From assembly GCF_029433255.1 (NCBI RefSeq), contig NZ_JAQTHU010000001.1:1488001-1552000 (forward strand): a stretch of 64,000 nt of DNA, given 5' to 3'. Below the pieces are notes generated by a model. That model searched no databases. It worked only from the letters and a program-made list of their open reading frames with translations, and was not told the origin of the DNA. Position numbers and translations under genes: made by a program. This document shows, piece after piece, positions 48,020 to 59,595 of the stretch. The first letter of the stretch is position 1, and each line of letters begins with the position of its first letter. The DNA is from Lactobacillus sp. ESL0791 (GTDB lineage: Bacteria > Bacillota > Bacilli > Lactobacillales > Lactobacillaceae).

Positions 48020-48754
48020 TTAAAATTGGTAATGAATAACGTCCTTAAATTGACTTATCAGCTGCTGATTCTTTGCATCCCCGTCATCTAAATTGGCAGA
48101 GTAAAAAACAGGAACGGGTTTGCCGGCAGCCGCAAGCCGCTGACAGGTTTCAACAATGATCGTGTTCAAAATTGATGCGCCGATTACGGTTGAAGTAGGA
48201 CCGACTTTTTGCTCTGCGCCTTCAATGGTGCAGGCACCGTCTCCAACATCACCATGGTTATCAATGACAATATCAGCCACCTCAAACAGCCGCTTGCCGC
48301 TTGAATGCCGGCTTGTAACCGATTGTGAATACTGTAAATTAGTCAGACCAATCACCGTTACACCCTGCTTTTTAGCAGCCAATGCCATGTCAATAATAAT
48401 GGGATTGCGTCCAGAAACAGAATGTAAGATTAAAACATCTTCTGACTGAAATTTGACATTATCAGCCAGGACCGAACCATAACCCTCTAGCCGTTCCATT
48501 TTGCTGGTGGAAGTAATCGGCTGGCAATTCAGCATGACTTCCTTGCCAAAAATCGCGTTCATGGTAATCATGCCGCCGGCACGGTAATACATTTCTTCCG
48601 CTAAGATTCCGGCATGGCTGGCACCAAAGACGTAAATTGAATGGTGGTCAGCATTGGCTTTAACTAACGTGTCAATTGCCTGCTCAATCTTACCTTGTTC
48701 ATTTTTTTCGACATCTGCCCAAATTTGTTTGATTCGTTCAATATAGTGGTACAT
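48020..48754 (-). CDS. SIS-domain phosphosugar-binding protein (UPF0309-like)
   Basis: A 244-residue single-SIS-domain protein with IYVFGASHAGILAEEMYYRAGGMITMN (sugar-phosphate loop), DVLILHSVSGRNPIIIDMALAAKKQGVTVIGLTN and GPTSTVIGASILNTIIVETCQRL. SIS proteins isomerise or sense phosphosugars. It is the last gene of the PTS operon (start 1 bp after the EIIC stop), so the most likely job is to process the PTS product. No UlaD/E/F-type ascorbate enzymes are adjacent. Confidence 0.87.
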   Translation of the reverse strand: MYHYIERIKQIWADVEKNEQGKIEQAIDTLVKANADHHSIYVFGASHAGILAEEMYYRAGGMITMNAIFGKEVMLNCQPITSTSKMERLEGYGSVLADNVKFQSEDVLILHSVSGRNPIIIDMALAAKKQGVTVIGLTNLQYSQSVTSRHSSGKRLFEVADIVIDNHGDVGDGACTIEGAEQKVGPTSTVIGASILNTIIVETCQRLAAAGKPVPVFYSANLDDGDAKNQQLISQFKDVIHYQF

Positions 48755-50026
48755 TTATATTCCTCCAAATAGCGCGCCAACAAATTTAGCAATGATTGCC
48801 CAAAGTGATAAGTCATTACCACCGAAGATCAGGATCCAGTTACGGATCGTGTGTCCCATTAACGCCCCTGAAAAACCAACTAAGGCAATCATGAAAATTG
48901 AGGCAATTGCCGTTCCAATAACTGCACCGCGAACACCGCCTTGGCCTTCGCCAATAATTGCAGCCCCGCCGCATTCAAAGAATGAAGTAATGACCATCGG
49001 CACAAGCACAATGCCAAAAACATTAGTGACATTGGCAATTAATACCAAGATCGTGGAAGTGATAAATGCGGAGATGAAGCCGATAATCACTGCATTAGGC
49101 TTGTAGTTAAATAAAATTGGGATATCAAATGCTGGTTTGGCACCCGGAACCAATTTTTCCGAAATTCCCTGGAAGGCCGGAATAATTTGGTTAACCAGGA
49201 GCCGCACACCGTAGAGTAAAATCAGAAGTCCGCCGCCGAAGTTGAGCCCAGCAGTAACAGCGACCATGAAGAGGTTGCCGCCTTGCGGCACCAGCGTAGG
49301 TGCAATCATTCCCACAATCAAATCAACGACAAACATAACTAACCCACCGCTGATTGAAATTTCACTAAAGAATGATAGACCCTTAGGAATTTTTAAATCT
49401 TCGGTTGAATGCTCTTTGTTACCAACATATTTAGCCACAAAACCCGAGATCAGCGACAAAATGGTCGTTGGGTGTCCGATGAGAAACGAATCATCACCGG
49501 TTGCTGCCCAGACATATTTTCTAAGAATCCACGGGGCAACCGAAAAGTATACTGCCGCTAAAATCGCACTAACAACAATTAACACTGGGCCACGTAAGCC
49601 GCTTTCCACGCCGCCGGCAACAATCACAAATGGAACCCACCAGAGCATATGCCCAGTCAAGAAAATCGACTTAATCGGTGTAAAGCGGGCAATTAGTAAG
49701 TGGATAACCAAGGCCAGAAACATTGCGATTCCGACCGCACTACCAAACTTTGCCGTAAACGTGGCGTCGGATAAGCCCTTAGAAACTGCCACACCCATTT
49801 TCGTTTGGACCGCGGTATTAATATTGGAAACTTCGGCCGTAAGCATATTTACACCCGCAGTCAAAATTACCATCCCAAATGCAGCAGATAAACTGCCCTT
49901 AATTATTTCCGCAAATGGTTTCTTTTGGACAATCAAGCCAATCATTGCTATCAAAGCAATTAAAATTGGCGGGTCCTGCAAAATATTTCCGGAAATAAAA
50001 TTTAAAATATTCATTACAACATCCAT
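48755..50026 (-). CDS. PTS EIIC, ascorbate (UlaA/SgaT) type
   Basis: A 423-residue, roughly eleven-span permease of the AG superfamily. The N-terminal ILNFISGNILQDPPILIALIAMIGLIVQKKPFAEIIKGSLSAAFGMVIL matches UlaA/SgaT. The substrate may not be ascorbate because the usual catabolic genes are missing. It overlaps EIIB by 1 bp and continues an operon that starts with a PRD regulator. Confidence 0.88.
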   Translation of the reverse strand: MDVVMNILNFISGNILQDPPILIALIAMIGLIVQKKPFAEIIKGSLSAAFGMVILTAGVNMLTAEVSNINTAVQTKMGVAVSKGLSDATFTAKFGSAVGIAMFLALVIHLLIARFTPIKSIFLTGHMLWWVPFVIVAGGVESGLRGPVLIVVSAILAAVYFSVAPWILRKYVWAATGDDSFLIGHPTTILSLISGFVAKYVGNKEHSTEDLKIPKGLSFFSEISISGGLVMFVVDLIVGMIAPTLVPQGGNLFMVAVTAGLNFGGGLLILLYGVRLLVNQIIPAFQGISEKLVPGAKPAFDIPILFNYKPNAVIIGFISAFITSTILVLIANVTNVFGIVLVPMVITSFFECGGAAIIGEGQGGVRGAVIGTAIASIFMIALVGFSGALMGHTIRNWILIFGGNDLSLWAIIAKFVGALFGGI

Positions 50027-50313
50027 TAGTTATTAGTCTCCTTTTGTTTCAAGTAATCTTCTAAAGCAGCTTTAACCTCATCTTTGTCCATATACTTCTT
50101 AATTGGGTAAATTGGCTGCGAGGTTGCTGTACGCAAGCTTTCTTCCAATTCGTGGCTCGTAAAGTAAACATCCGCCTTTGTTGCCTTAGCGGTCGCAATA
50201 TCGGTATTTTCGACCGTGGCATCAATGCCTAATTCCTTCACTACTTTGTCCAAGGTCATTTTAAGAACCATTGAACTGCCAACACCAAATCCACAAACAG
50301 CTAAAATTTTCAT
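50026..50313 (-). CDS. PTS EIIB, ascorbate type
   Basis: The 95-residue EIIB has MKILAVCGFGVGSSMVLKMTLDKVVKELG, where Cys7 is the phosphorylation site of the Ula/Sga and Gat B group. The C-terminal half is short and charged. It takes phosphate from the EIIA encoded 3 bp upstream and passes it to sugar at the EIIC encoded next. Confidence 0.92.
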   Translation of the reverse strand: MKILAVCGFGVGSSMVLKMTLDKVVKELGIDATVENTDIATAKATKADVYFTSHELEESLRTATSQPIYPIKKYMDKDEVKAALEDYLKQKETNN

Positions 50314-50316
50314 TTA

Positions 50317-50745
50317 TTAATCCTCCATTTTATTTAAAATTGAAATAATCTTGTCTTTCTTACCAGTTAAAATTGTTTGAAAATCATCTTGATCCATAAA
50401 GATGGTCATCACTTTTTGCAGGCTCTCGAGGTGGCTTGCATTATCAGTCGCGGCCATTATCAAAAAAATTTTCACAGGTTTGCCGGCCAAGTCAACCGCT
50501 TCATGGGTTACAAGCAAGCTCATTGACATTTTATTGACCCCTTCGCCGGGGCGTGCATGCATGAGCGCAAAGTAATCAGCTAAAACCATGTAGGGGCCGT
50601 TATCACCAACGCTTTTAATCATGTTGGTAATATATTTTTCTGAAATAGACTGATTGGCAATTAATGGCTCACTTGCAAGCTTCACCGCTTCCTGCCAATT
50701 CGCAATACTATCGACTACTTGAACATTTTGTTCGTCAAAAATCAC
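50317..50745 (-). CDS. PTS EIIA, ascorbate/mannitol type
   Basis: A 142-residue EIIA of the PTS-Fru/Mtl type with YMVLADYFALMHARPGEGVNKMSMSLLV, whose His in HARPGEG is phosphorylated by HPr. It starts with GTG that overlaps the regulator's TGA by 4 bp (GTGA), so it is coupled to that gene. It is the second gene of the operon. Confidence 0.9.
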   Translation of the reverse strand: MIFDEQNVQVVDSIANWQEAVKLASEPLIANQSISEKYITNMIKSVGDNGPYMVLADYFALMHARPGEGVNKMSMSLLVTHEAVDLAGKPVKIFLIMAATDNASHLESLQKVMTIFMDQDDFQTILTGKKDKIISILNKMED

Positions 50746-52433
50746 TTTTGTTTAATCTCCTTTACTATTGAAATAAACCATTCCTTATCATTAATTCCGC
50801 GCATAACCAAATTCATAAACGGCTCAACTGCCGCTTTATCTTCATTACGAATCATCAAAAGCGATACCACATCAACCTGGTGCCCGTCCCACGCAATTGG
50901 CTTATCTGAGACATAAATTGCAATACAGCTGACATCAACCTTTTGGGGATCACCATGAGGAATCGCGAAGCCATTCTCTAAGTAGGTGGTTTGAAATTGC
51001 TCGCGTTTTAAAACAGATTTTTCATAATTTTGTTCCTTTTCATGAGAAGACCACTTATTTTGTTTAGTTAAAAACGCAATGACTTCCTCTTGATTTGCGG
51101 CACTGCCAAAAAAAATTTTATTTTTTAAAATCGTGCAGATTTTTGACCAGTCAAGTGCCTGATTGCCGGTTGAAAGGCTCTGGATAAGGGTTACATCAAT
51201 CAATTTTTGGGCAACCTTTTTCATATCTGCAGCTGTAAACCGCGGCGAGACTTGCACCACCGGAACTGGCAGTGAGGGCAAAGCAACCGTTGAAACAATC
51301 AGATCAACCTGCGTTAAATCCTGCTTATCGACTGTCGCCCGCGAAATAACATCCAGCACAGAGCGCGCCGGTAAAATCTGCCGAATCTGCTCCGAAATCA
51401 ATGAACTGGTTCCAATGCCGTGGGGACAAACAAACAGAACGTGCCGTTCTCGTTTATGGCGTTCAATTGCGGCCTGAAAATGAATTGTGACGAAGGCCAC
51501 TTCATCATCGGAAATCTTCAAGCCGGTTTCGTTGCCAAACTCCCGCAAGGCATACCAGACAACGCCATAAATTTTTGTATAATCTGCCTTTATTTCCTTT
51601 AGCAGTGGGTTAATAACATTGGTACCAGACTGCAGACGAAAGATCATTTGGTATAAATGCGTTAGCAAAGCCGTTTCTAACTTTTCATCATTGCAAAAAT
51701 CTGTTCCGGTTTCCTCGCTCACATTCCTAATAAAGCTCTTCACCTTTTTCTTAAAGGCTGCCGGGATCGTGGTATTTTCCATAAAATAGTTGAAACCGTT
51801 ACCGATAACAATTAATGATAAATATCGCAATTCGCAGTCCGTAAAATGATACAGGCCGGCCTGCTCCACCGTTTCCAGCAACTTATGGACCAAAGGATAC
51901 TTTTCAAATTGCGCTAAGGCTTGGTTATACTGCTCCTGATTATTGTCCTCAATATGAAAGCCTTTTTTCCCGCGTGAAATTAAGATTGAAGTTGAAGCAA
52001 CGATTTCCAGTAAGTGGTCTTCCGGAACTTCCAGCGACCAACTACAGAGCTTTTCCCAGATGATTGCCTGCACCTGCTTGTACACTTGATAATCAAGAAA
52101 AAGCTGCAATACCGTTAGTACCTGCTTTTTCTCCGGCAATTTAACTAATAAATCCGTTACTATGCGCTTTATAGCTTTTTGTCTTTGTGCGCCACCTCCA
52201 CAAATATATGTGCCTGTATTATCAAAGGCTAAGCTGAGGCCATCTTCTTTTAGTGTTTGCTTCACAAAGATAATATCGTTGGCAATACTGCTGCGCGACA
52301 CTAGATATTCTTCAGACAGCTGCTTATAGCTCAAATGTTCGTCGTCTAATAGTCTAGCTAAGATAAAATATTTTCTTTCTTTACTATCAGGCACATATCT
52401 TTCATTCAAGCTATCACCTCTATTGCATATCAT
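50742..52433 (-). CDS. BglG/MtlR-type PRD transcriptional regulator
   Basis: The roughly 563-residue multi-domain regulator has an N-terminal HTH (LSYKQLSEEYLVSRSSIANDI), PRD regions (around 190-400), an EIIB-Gat-like domain (VLFVCPHGIGTSSLISEQI) and a C-terminal EIIA-Mtl-like domain (NGFAIPHGDPQKVDVSC). Phosphorylation at these sites should report PTS state and control the following Ula-type operon. ATG 52433 has AAAGGA ten bases away; TTG 52409 with AGAGGTGA is a close alternative. A longer extension to 52523 runs through a terminator-like hairpin, so I do not favour it. Confidence 0.85.
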   Translation of the reverse strand: MICNRGDSLNERYVPDSKERKYFILARLLDDEHLSYKQLSEEYLVSRSSIANDIIFVKQTLKEDGLSLAFDNTGTYICGGGAQRQKAIKRIVTDLLVKLPEKKQVLTVLQLFLDYQVYKQVQAIIWEKLCSWSLEVPEDHLLEIVASTSILISRGKKGFHIEDNNQEQYNQALAQFEKYPLVHKLLETVEQAGLYHFTDCELRYLSLIVIGNGFNYFMENTTIPAAFKKKVKSFIRNVSEETGTDFCNDEKLETALLTHLYQMIFRLQSGTNVINPLLKEIKADYTKIYGVVWYALREFGNETGLKISDDEVAFVTIHFQAAIERHKRERHVLFVCPHGIGTSSLISEQIRQILPARSVLDVISRATVDKQDLTQVDLIVSTVALPSLPVPVVQVSPRFTAADMKKVAQKLIDVTLIQSLSTGNQALDWSKICTILKNKIFFGSAANQEEVIAFLTKQNKWSSHEKEQNYEKSVLKREQFQTTYLENGFAIPHGDPQKVDVSCIAIYVSDKPIAWDGHQVDVVSLLMIRNEDKAAVEPFMNLVMRGINDKEWFISIVKEIKQK

Positions 52434-52512
52434 ATAAAATTCGTCCTTTTCAAAGAAGTCCAAAAAAATAATCTCAAAAACAGAAAAAAGCTGAACACCT
52501 TTTTTCAGAAAA

Positions 52513-52600
52513 CAAAAAAGCAATCTTAACGATTGCTTCTATGATTAATATTAAGTTTTAAGCATACCTAATCAAAGATAGTTTATCAAGAATAACTATC
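52513..52600 (-). promoter_or_regulatory. Promoter and leader hairpin of the PRD-regulator operon
   Basis: On the minus strand TTGATA (52584-52589), 17 bp and TATGCT (52561-52566) form a plausible promoter, overlapped by arms GATAGTT (52577-52583) and AACTATC (52594-52600). Downstream, AGCAATC, GTTAA and GATTGCT are followed by TTTTTTG (52515-52539), a terminator-like hairpin in the leader. It can also serve as the terminator of the dehydrogenase gene just upstream. Confidence 0.55.
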
Positions 52601-52652
52601 CGTGACTAACATATAACTTAATGATTATGATAACTTATAAAAAATTTAATAA

Positions 52653-53651
52653 TTATAGTTCAACTGGATAAACCGGTTTCTGCCCATTGATCACCCGCTT
52701 GGCATCAGTCATGCTGTGCTCAATCATATTCTTGACCGAGGTTTTGGTGTAATAAGCTGAGTGTGGTGTTACCACAACATTATCCATCTTAGCCAGTTCT
52801 TGGTATGTTTTTGGCAGTTGATCCATGCTGGTGAACTTATGCATAAAGAAGTCATTTTCTTCGGTTAAAACATCAAGTCCGGCACCGGCAATTTCGTGCT
52901 TCTTCAGTGCCTCGATCAGGTCTTGCGTGTTAACGAGTGGGCCCCGAGCCTGGTTAATCAAAATCGCGGAATCCTTCATTTCCTTGAACTGCTTCGCACC
53001 GATCATATCCACAATGCTTGGGTCAAGCGGCGTGTGCAGGGTCAAGATATCGGCATTCTTAATGACCGTGTCAAAATCGGTATAGGTCAAGAAGGCTTCG
53101 TTTGCCGGATTTTCGATCAAATCATTGCCAATTACCTTGGCACCCAAAGCGTGAAAAATTTCTGCTGTTGCAGAACCAATTCGGCCGACACCGATGATTC
53201 CGACCGTCTTGTTATAAATTTCGTCACTCATCAGGTCGGCTTCACGAACAAAATTCAGGTTTTGTTCGTTCTTGAAAATCTTGCCCCACTTGCGCAGCAA
53301 GAACATGGCTGAGGTCAATGCGTTTTCGGCAACTGCTCGCGGCGAATATGCAGGGGTATTGGTAATCAACAAATTGTACTTATGTACATAATCCCAGTTA
53401 ATAATATTGTAACCAACAGAACGCAAAGCTAGGTGTGTGATGCCATATTCAGCCAGCTTTTGGTAGACTGCTTCTTCATCAATGTCCTCAACCTGCATCA
53501 CGCTGGCAACGTCAAACCCCTTAGCCTGCTCAACCGTTTTTGCATTCAAGTAATCGTCGGTTGTTTCTAGGTCATCATCGGGATGTTCCTTGTTCCACTT
53601 ATCAACGTACACCATCTGCTCGGGTGTCATATTATATAGTAATGCTTTCAT
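52653..53651 (-). CDS. D-2-hydroxyacid dehydrogenase (D-lactate/D-HicDH type)
   Basis: A 332-residue NAD-dependent dehydrogenase of the D-LDH/D-hydroxyisocaproate group. GVGRIGSATAEIFHALGAKVIG is the Rossmann loop. NQARGPLVNT (Arg), AGLDVLTEEN (Glu) and VVTPHSAYYT (His) are the catalytic set. It reduces pyruvate or branched 2-oxo acids. ATG 53651 has GGAG seven bases upstream and is better than the earlier codons. The divergent N-terminus makes the exact substrate uncertain. Confidence 0.9.
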   Translation of the reverse strand: MKALLYNMTPEQMVYVDKWNKEHPDDDLETTDDYLNAKTVEQAKGFDVASVMQVEDIDEEAVYQKLAEYGITHLALRSVGYNIINWDYVHKYNLLITNTPAYSPRAVAENALTSAMFLLRKWGKIFKNEQNLNFVREADLMSDEIYNKTVGIIGVGRIGSATAEIFHALGAKVIGNDLIENPANEAFLTYTDFDTVIKNADILTLHTPLDPSIVDMIGAKQFKEMKDSAILINQARGPLVNTQDLIEALKKHEIAGAGLDVLTEENDFFMHKFTSMDQLPKTYQELAKMDNVVVTPHSAYYTKTSVKNMIEHSMTDAKRVINGQKPVYPVEL

Positions 53652-53727
53652 AATCATTCTCCTTTGATAAAAAATCTTATCTTTATTTTATCGATAATCG
53701 ATAAGTTTTTAAACAGTTTTTTAATTT

Positions 53728-55197
53728 TTATTTTAATTTATTTTTATTATTGTGCTGCAAATTAAAATAAAAATTCAGAATGAAAGCGATTGCCAGCAAA
53801 AATAAGGAAACCAGCATAATCTCGTGAATCCCGGAATGAAAAATATCGCGCATCTGCGGAAGCAGCGCTTGCGGCAGGCGGCGCGCGCTTTTGGCATCAC
53901 TCAATTCATTCATCATGTGCATCGTGATGCCTTGATGCTGCTTGACCCCGCGTGCTAAAGCAAGATTCATGATCACGCCGTAAACAGCCGACATGATTGT
54001 TTGCGCCATGATTCTGATTAAATACGAAGTTGAGGTGGCCGTGGCCATATTTTCAAATCCCGCATCAACTTGCACCTTGACCTGCAGAGCAACAAAGATG
54101 AAACCGACGCCGATTCCCGAAAAAGCACAGATAAATGTTAAAAACTGAATTGGCGTCTGCAGGTTAGCTAAGAAGAGCCCGCCGACAGATACAGTGATAG
54201 CGCTAGTCCCAATCAGGACCAAAGCAAAATTGCTGATGTGATCCTTAATCGTGGCCACTGATTGTGACGAAATAATATCAATAATCGAATTAGGCACTAA
54301 CGTCATGCCGCCGACTAAGGCCGTTGTTCCCAAGAGCGCTTGCGACCACATCGGTAAATAGGTATTAACCGCAATGTAGGCGCCCCAAGTAAAGGCAAAA
54401 AGCAGAAAGTCACCGTTTAATGCCCGGCTTTTAAAAATCGTTAGCGGAATAATCGGGTTGCTGCAATTATGCTCATTGATTAAGAAACCTGCTATAAAAA
54501 CTAGACTGACAACAATCAGGGTCACAACAATCCACGTACTTGCCAGACCCAACAGCTGGATTCCCATTAAAAAAAGCAAGAGACCTGTTGCCAATAAAAA
54601 TGCGCCGGAAAAATCGAATTTAAGCTTGGATTTGGGCGTGACCGGCCGGAAGAAAAGCCAACTGATAATTATTGCAATGAGGCCAATGGGAATATTCAGA
54701 TAAAAGACCCAGTGCCAGGACAAAGCATCAATAATTGAACCGCCAATCAGCGGCCCCATGATGGCGGCAGCATTGAAACTAGCGGTCAAATAACCCAAAA
54801 TTTTAGTGCGCTTTTTAATATTCGGATAAATATAGCCAACGATAATGTACGGCAGCGAACCCATTCCTCCGGCACCGATGCCCATGACCAGGCGTGCAAT
54901 CAAGAAGAAATAAATATTAGGGGCTACTGCCTCAAAAATTGCGCCTAGCATGAAGAAGGCTAAAGAAAGTTCAAATGATAATTTATTAGTGATTTTTTCA
55001 CCGATTTTGGTCCACAAGGGAATTGAAATTGACATTCCCAGCAAAAAAATTGCGACGATCCAGCCCATGAACTGGATACCATGCAGGCTGGCAACGATTG
55101 CCGGAATGGCTGTATTGATAATTGTCCCGTCCATTCCAGACATGACATTGCCCAGTATCAGGGCAATTGTGACATATTTGATCTGCTTTTTCGTCAT
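53728..55197 (-). CDS. DHA2-family MFS multidrug efflux transporter
   Basis: The 489-residue, fourteen-span transporter has the DHA2 N-terminus ALILGNVMSGMDGTIINTAIPAI, the loop 2-3 LLGMSISIPLWTKIGEKI and IGAGGMGSLPYIIVGYI and SWHWVFYLNIPIG. It resembles EmrB/QacA-type proton-driven exporters. It stands alone, downstream of the CRISPR region. The drug range cannot be read from sequence. Confidence 0.92.
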   Translation of the reverse strand: MTKKQIKYVTIALILGNVMSGMDGTIINTAIPAIVASLHGIQFMGWIVAIFLLGMSISIPLWTKIGEKITNKLSFELSLAFFMLGAIFEAVAPNIYFFLIARLVMGIGAGGMGSLPYIIVGYIYPNIKKRTKILGYLTASFNAAAIMGPLIGGSIIDALSWHWVFYLNIPIGLIAIIISWLFFRPVTPKSKLKFDFSGAFLLATGLLLFLMGIQLLGLASTWIVVTLIVVSLVFIAGFLINEHNCSNPIIPLTIFKSRALNGDFLLFAFTWGAYIAVNTYLPMWSQALLGTTALVGGMTLVPNSIIDIISSQSVATIKDHISNFALVLIGTSAITVSVGGLFLANLQTPIQFLTFICAFSGIGVGFIFVALQVKVQVDAGFENMATATSTSYLIRIMAQTIMSAVYGVIMNLALARGVKQHQGITMHMMNELSDAKSARRLPQALLPQMRDIFHSGIHEIMLVSLFLLAIAFILNFYFNLQHNNKNKLK

Positions 55198-55354
55198 CAG
55201 TAGTTTTCCTCAACAAACTAAAAATCCCCATTACTAATGTAACAAGGATTTAAATTTTCTGTCTTTAATTATGAAGCTACTAAGAGAAATTTCAAGAGCT
55301 AAAGTAAAAAAAATTAATCGTTTTAGTGCAAGTTAAATTTGTAATAATTAAGGA

Positions 55355-56359
55355 CTACTACCCCCACATCCGTGGAGAACACAAAGCCCACTTGTCAGTA
55401 TCAGTATGTATCTTTGGATCACCCCCATATTCGTGGGGAACACTTAGGAAAATATTGCATAGATAATGACATTCCAGGATCACCCCCACCTTCGTGGGGA
55501 ACACCATGATTTGGCATTAGTCACCGGAGCAGATGAAGGATCACCCCCACACTCGTGGGGAACACAGAATTATGATGATTACTATGAATTTACTTATAGG
55601 ATCACCCCCACACTCGTGGGGAACACAGAATTATGATGATTACTATGAATTTACTTATAGGATCACCCCCACACTCGTGGGGAACACTGGGACCATCATA
55701 AAGTCTTCTACGGCTATGTGGGATCACCCCCACACTCGTGGGGAACACACAGCACGGCTAATCTTGAGCGCGTCCACTGGAGGATCACCCCCACACTCGT
55801 GGGGAACACTTTTTTGAAAAACATCAAAAGTGCTATTTGGGAGGATCACCCCCACACTCGTGGGGAACACGATCATATGCGTGTTCAATATTACAGAGGC
55901 AGAGGATCACCCCCACACTCGTGGGGAACACTAATTGCCCCAGCTGGTAGCGGACTGACTGTAAGGATCACCCCCACACTCGTGGGGAACACATATATTC
56001 GCGGAAACCCATGCGTGCGACTTAAGGATCACCCCCACACTCGTGGGGAACACTTTTTGCCGCTCCCTACTCCCTTGTTATTGTCAGGATCACCCCCACA
56101 CTCGTGGGGAACACTGGCTACTCGTGAGGGTTCTGTTGGCTGCGCTGAGGATCACCCCCACACTCGTGGGGAACACCTTCTCAAGGTTTACTTAAGAAAG
56201 TAGTTGAAAGGATCACCCCCACACTCGTGGGGAACACTTGCTGATACATGCTGACCTACAGTAACATTTAGGATCACCCCCACACTCGTGGGGAACACCC
56301 CTTATATAAGGGTGAATACCATCCTTAATCAGGATCACCCCCACACTCGTGGGGAACAC
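55355..56359 (-). CRISPR. Type I-E CRISPR array, 17 repeats and 16 spacers
   Basis: Repeats of 28 nt (crRNA sense, minus strand: GTGTTCCCCACGAGTGTGGG then GGTGATCC) recur every 61 bp; spacers are 33 nt except one of 34 (56115-56148). Repeat starts: 55355, 55416, 55477, 55538, 55599, 55660, 55721, 55782, 55843, 55904, 55965, 56026, 56087, 56149, 56210, 56271, 56332. The three lowest-coordinate repeats are degenerate, so the old end is there and the leader end faces cas2. The spacers at 55566-55598 and 55627-55659 are identical. Apparent ORFs here are reading frames through the repeats. Confidence 0.97.
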
Positions 56360-56388
56360 AGTAAAAGATCCTTATTATGCCAGCATTT

Positions 56389-58884
<2,496 letters not shown>

Positions 58885-58896
58885 TTCTGCTCCTTT

Positions 58897-59595
58897 CTAT
58901 AAAAATGCCATAGCATCGTGTTGGGTATCCTGCTTAAAGGCTGGGTTAGCCAGCTCAACTTGCGTAGCAGCAACTAAACGCGATGTATACCGCCGATCTC
59001 TTGAATCAAATGAAATCACCTGGTCCTTAATTAAACTGGTTGTATTAGCAGAAAGTAAATTTGCATCAGCAATTAATTGAACCTTTACCATTTTATCTGC
59101 TCTACGTCTTTTTTGATACCATTTAGAAGCCTGCCAGGGTAAAGCTTTTAATGCAGAAACTGGGTCCATATCAATAAACTCATTTATCTTCAATATTCCA
59201 GCTGGTACATTCGAACGACGCCCTAAAAATAATGCATAGTGGGGGTGCTTTAACGCATATTCAATCTGTTCAATCTCAGTAGCCTTACCTCCAATTGCTG
59301 TGACAAAAACAGCGTCTTGCAAATAATCACGGTATGTAATTTTCCGTGTGCCTGATTTCCATTCAACCGTTTGAAAGTCTGTCATCATCTTACCATGTTG
59401 GTCGATTCTTACAGCAAACTGTAACGAATTCAGTTTCTGGATTCGCTGATCATCACGGCTATATCCTAAGGCTGCAGCGAGCATCCCCATTACCGCACTT
59501 TTTGAAGGATAGTCACCTGTTGTACGTCTTTCAAAAGTTGCTTCATTTCCATAAGATTGCAGTGGCGCAGTTAACCTAATCGTTAGTGTCTTCAT
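58897..59595 (-). CDS. cas5e: Cas5e Cascade subunit
   Basis: A 232-residue RAMP protein binding the crRNA 5' handle. MKTLTIRLTAPLQSYGNEATFERRTTGDYPSKSAVMGMLAAALGYSRDD and the central FLGRRSNVPAGIL are typical. Its start lies 20 bp inside the cas7e gene, an overlap common in these operons. Confidence 0.94.
   Translation of the reverse strand: MKTLTIRLTAPLQSYGNEATFERRTTGDYPSKSAVMGMLAAALGYSRDDQRIQKLNSLQFAVRIDQHGKMMTDFQTVEWKSGTRKITYRDYLQDAVFVTAIGGKATEIEQIEYALKHPHYALFLGRRSNVPAGILKINEFIDMDPVSALKALPWQASKWYQKRRRADKMVKVQLIADANLLSANTTSLIKDQVISFDSRDRRYTSRLVAATQVELANPAFKQDTQHDAMAFL

Noticed and set aside
52434..52523. N-terminal extension of the PRD regulator
   Set aside because: It runs into the terminator-like hairpin and has a hydrophobic, unfamiliar sequence; the later ATG has a better SD.
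55533..56203. Apparent proteins with repeated HPHTRGEH or SPPHSWGT blocks
   Set aside because: They are translations through the CRISPR repeats and have no start signals.
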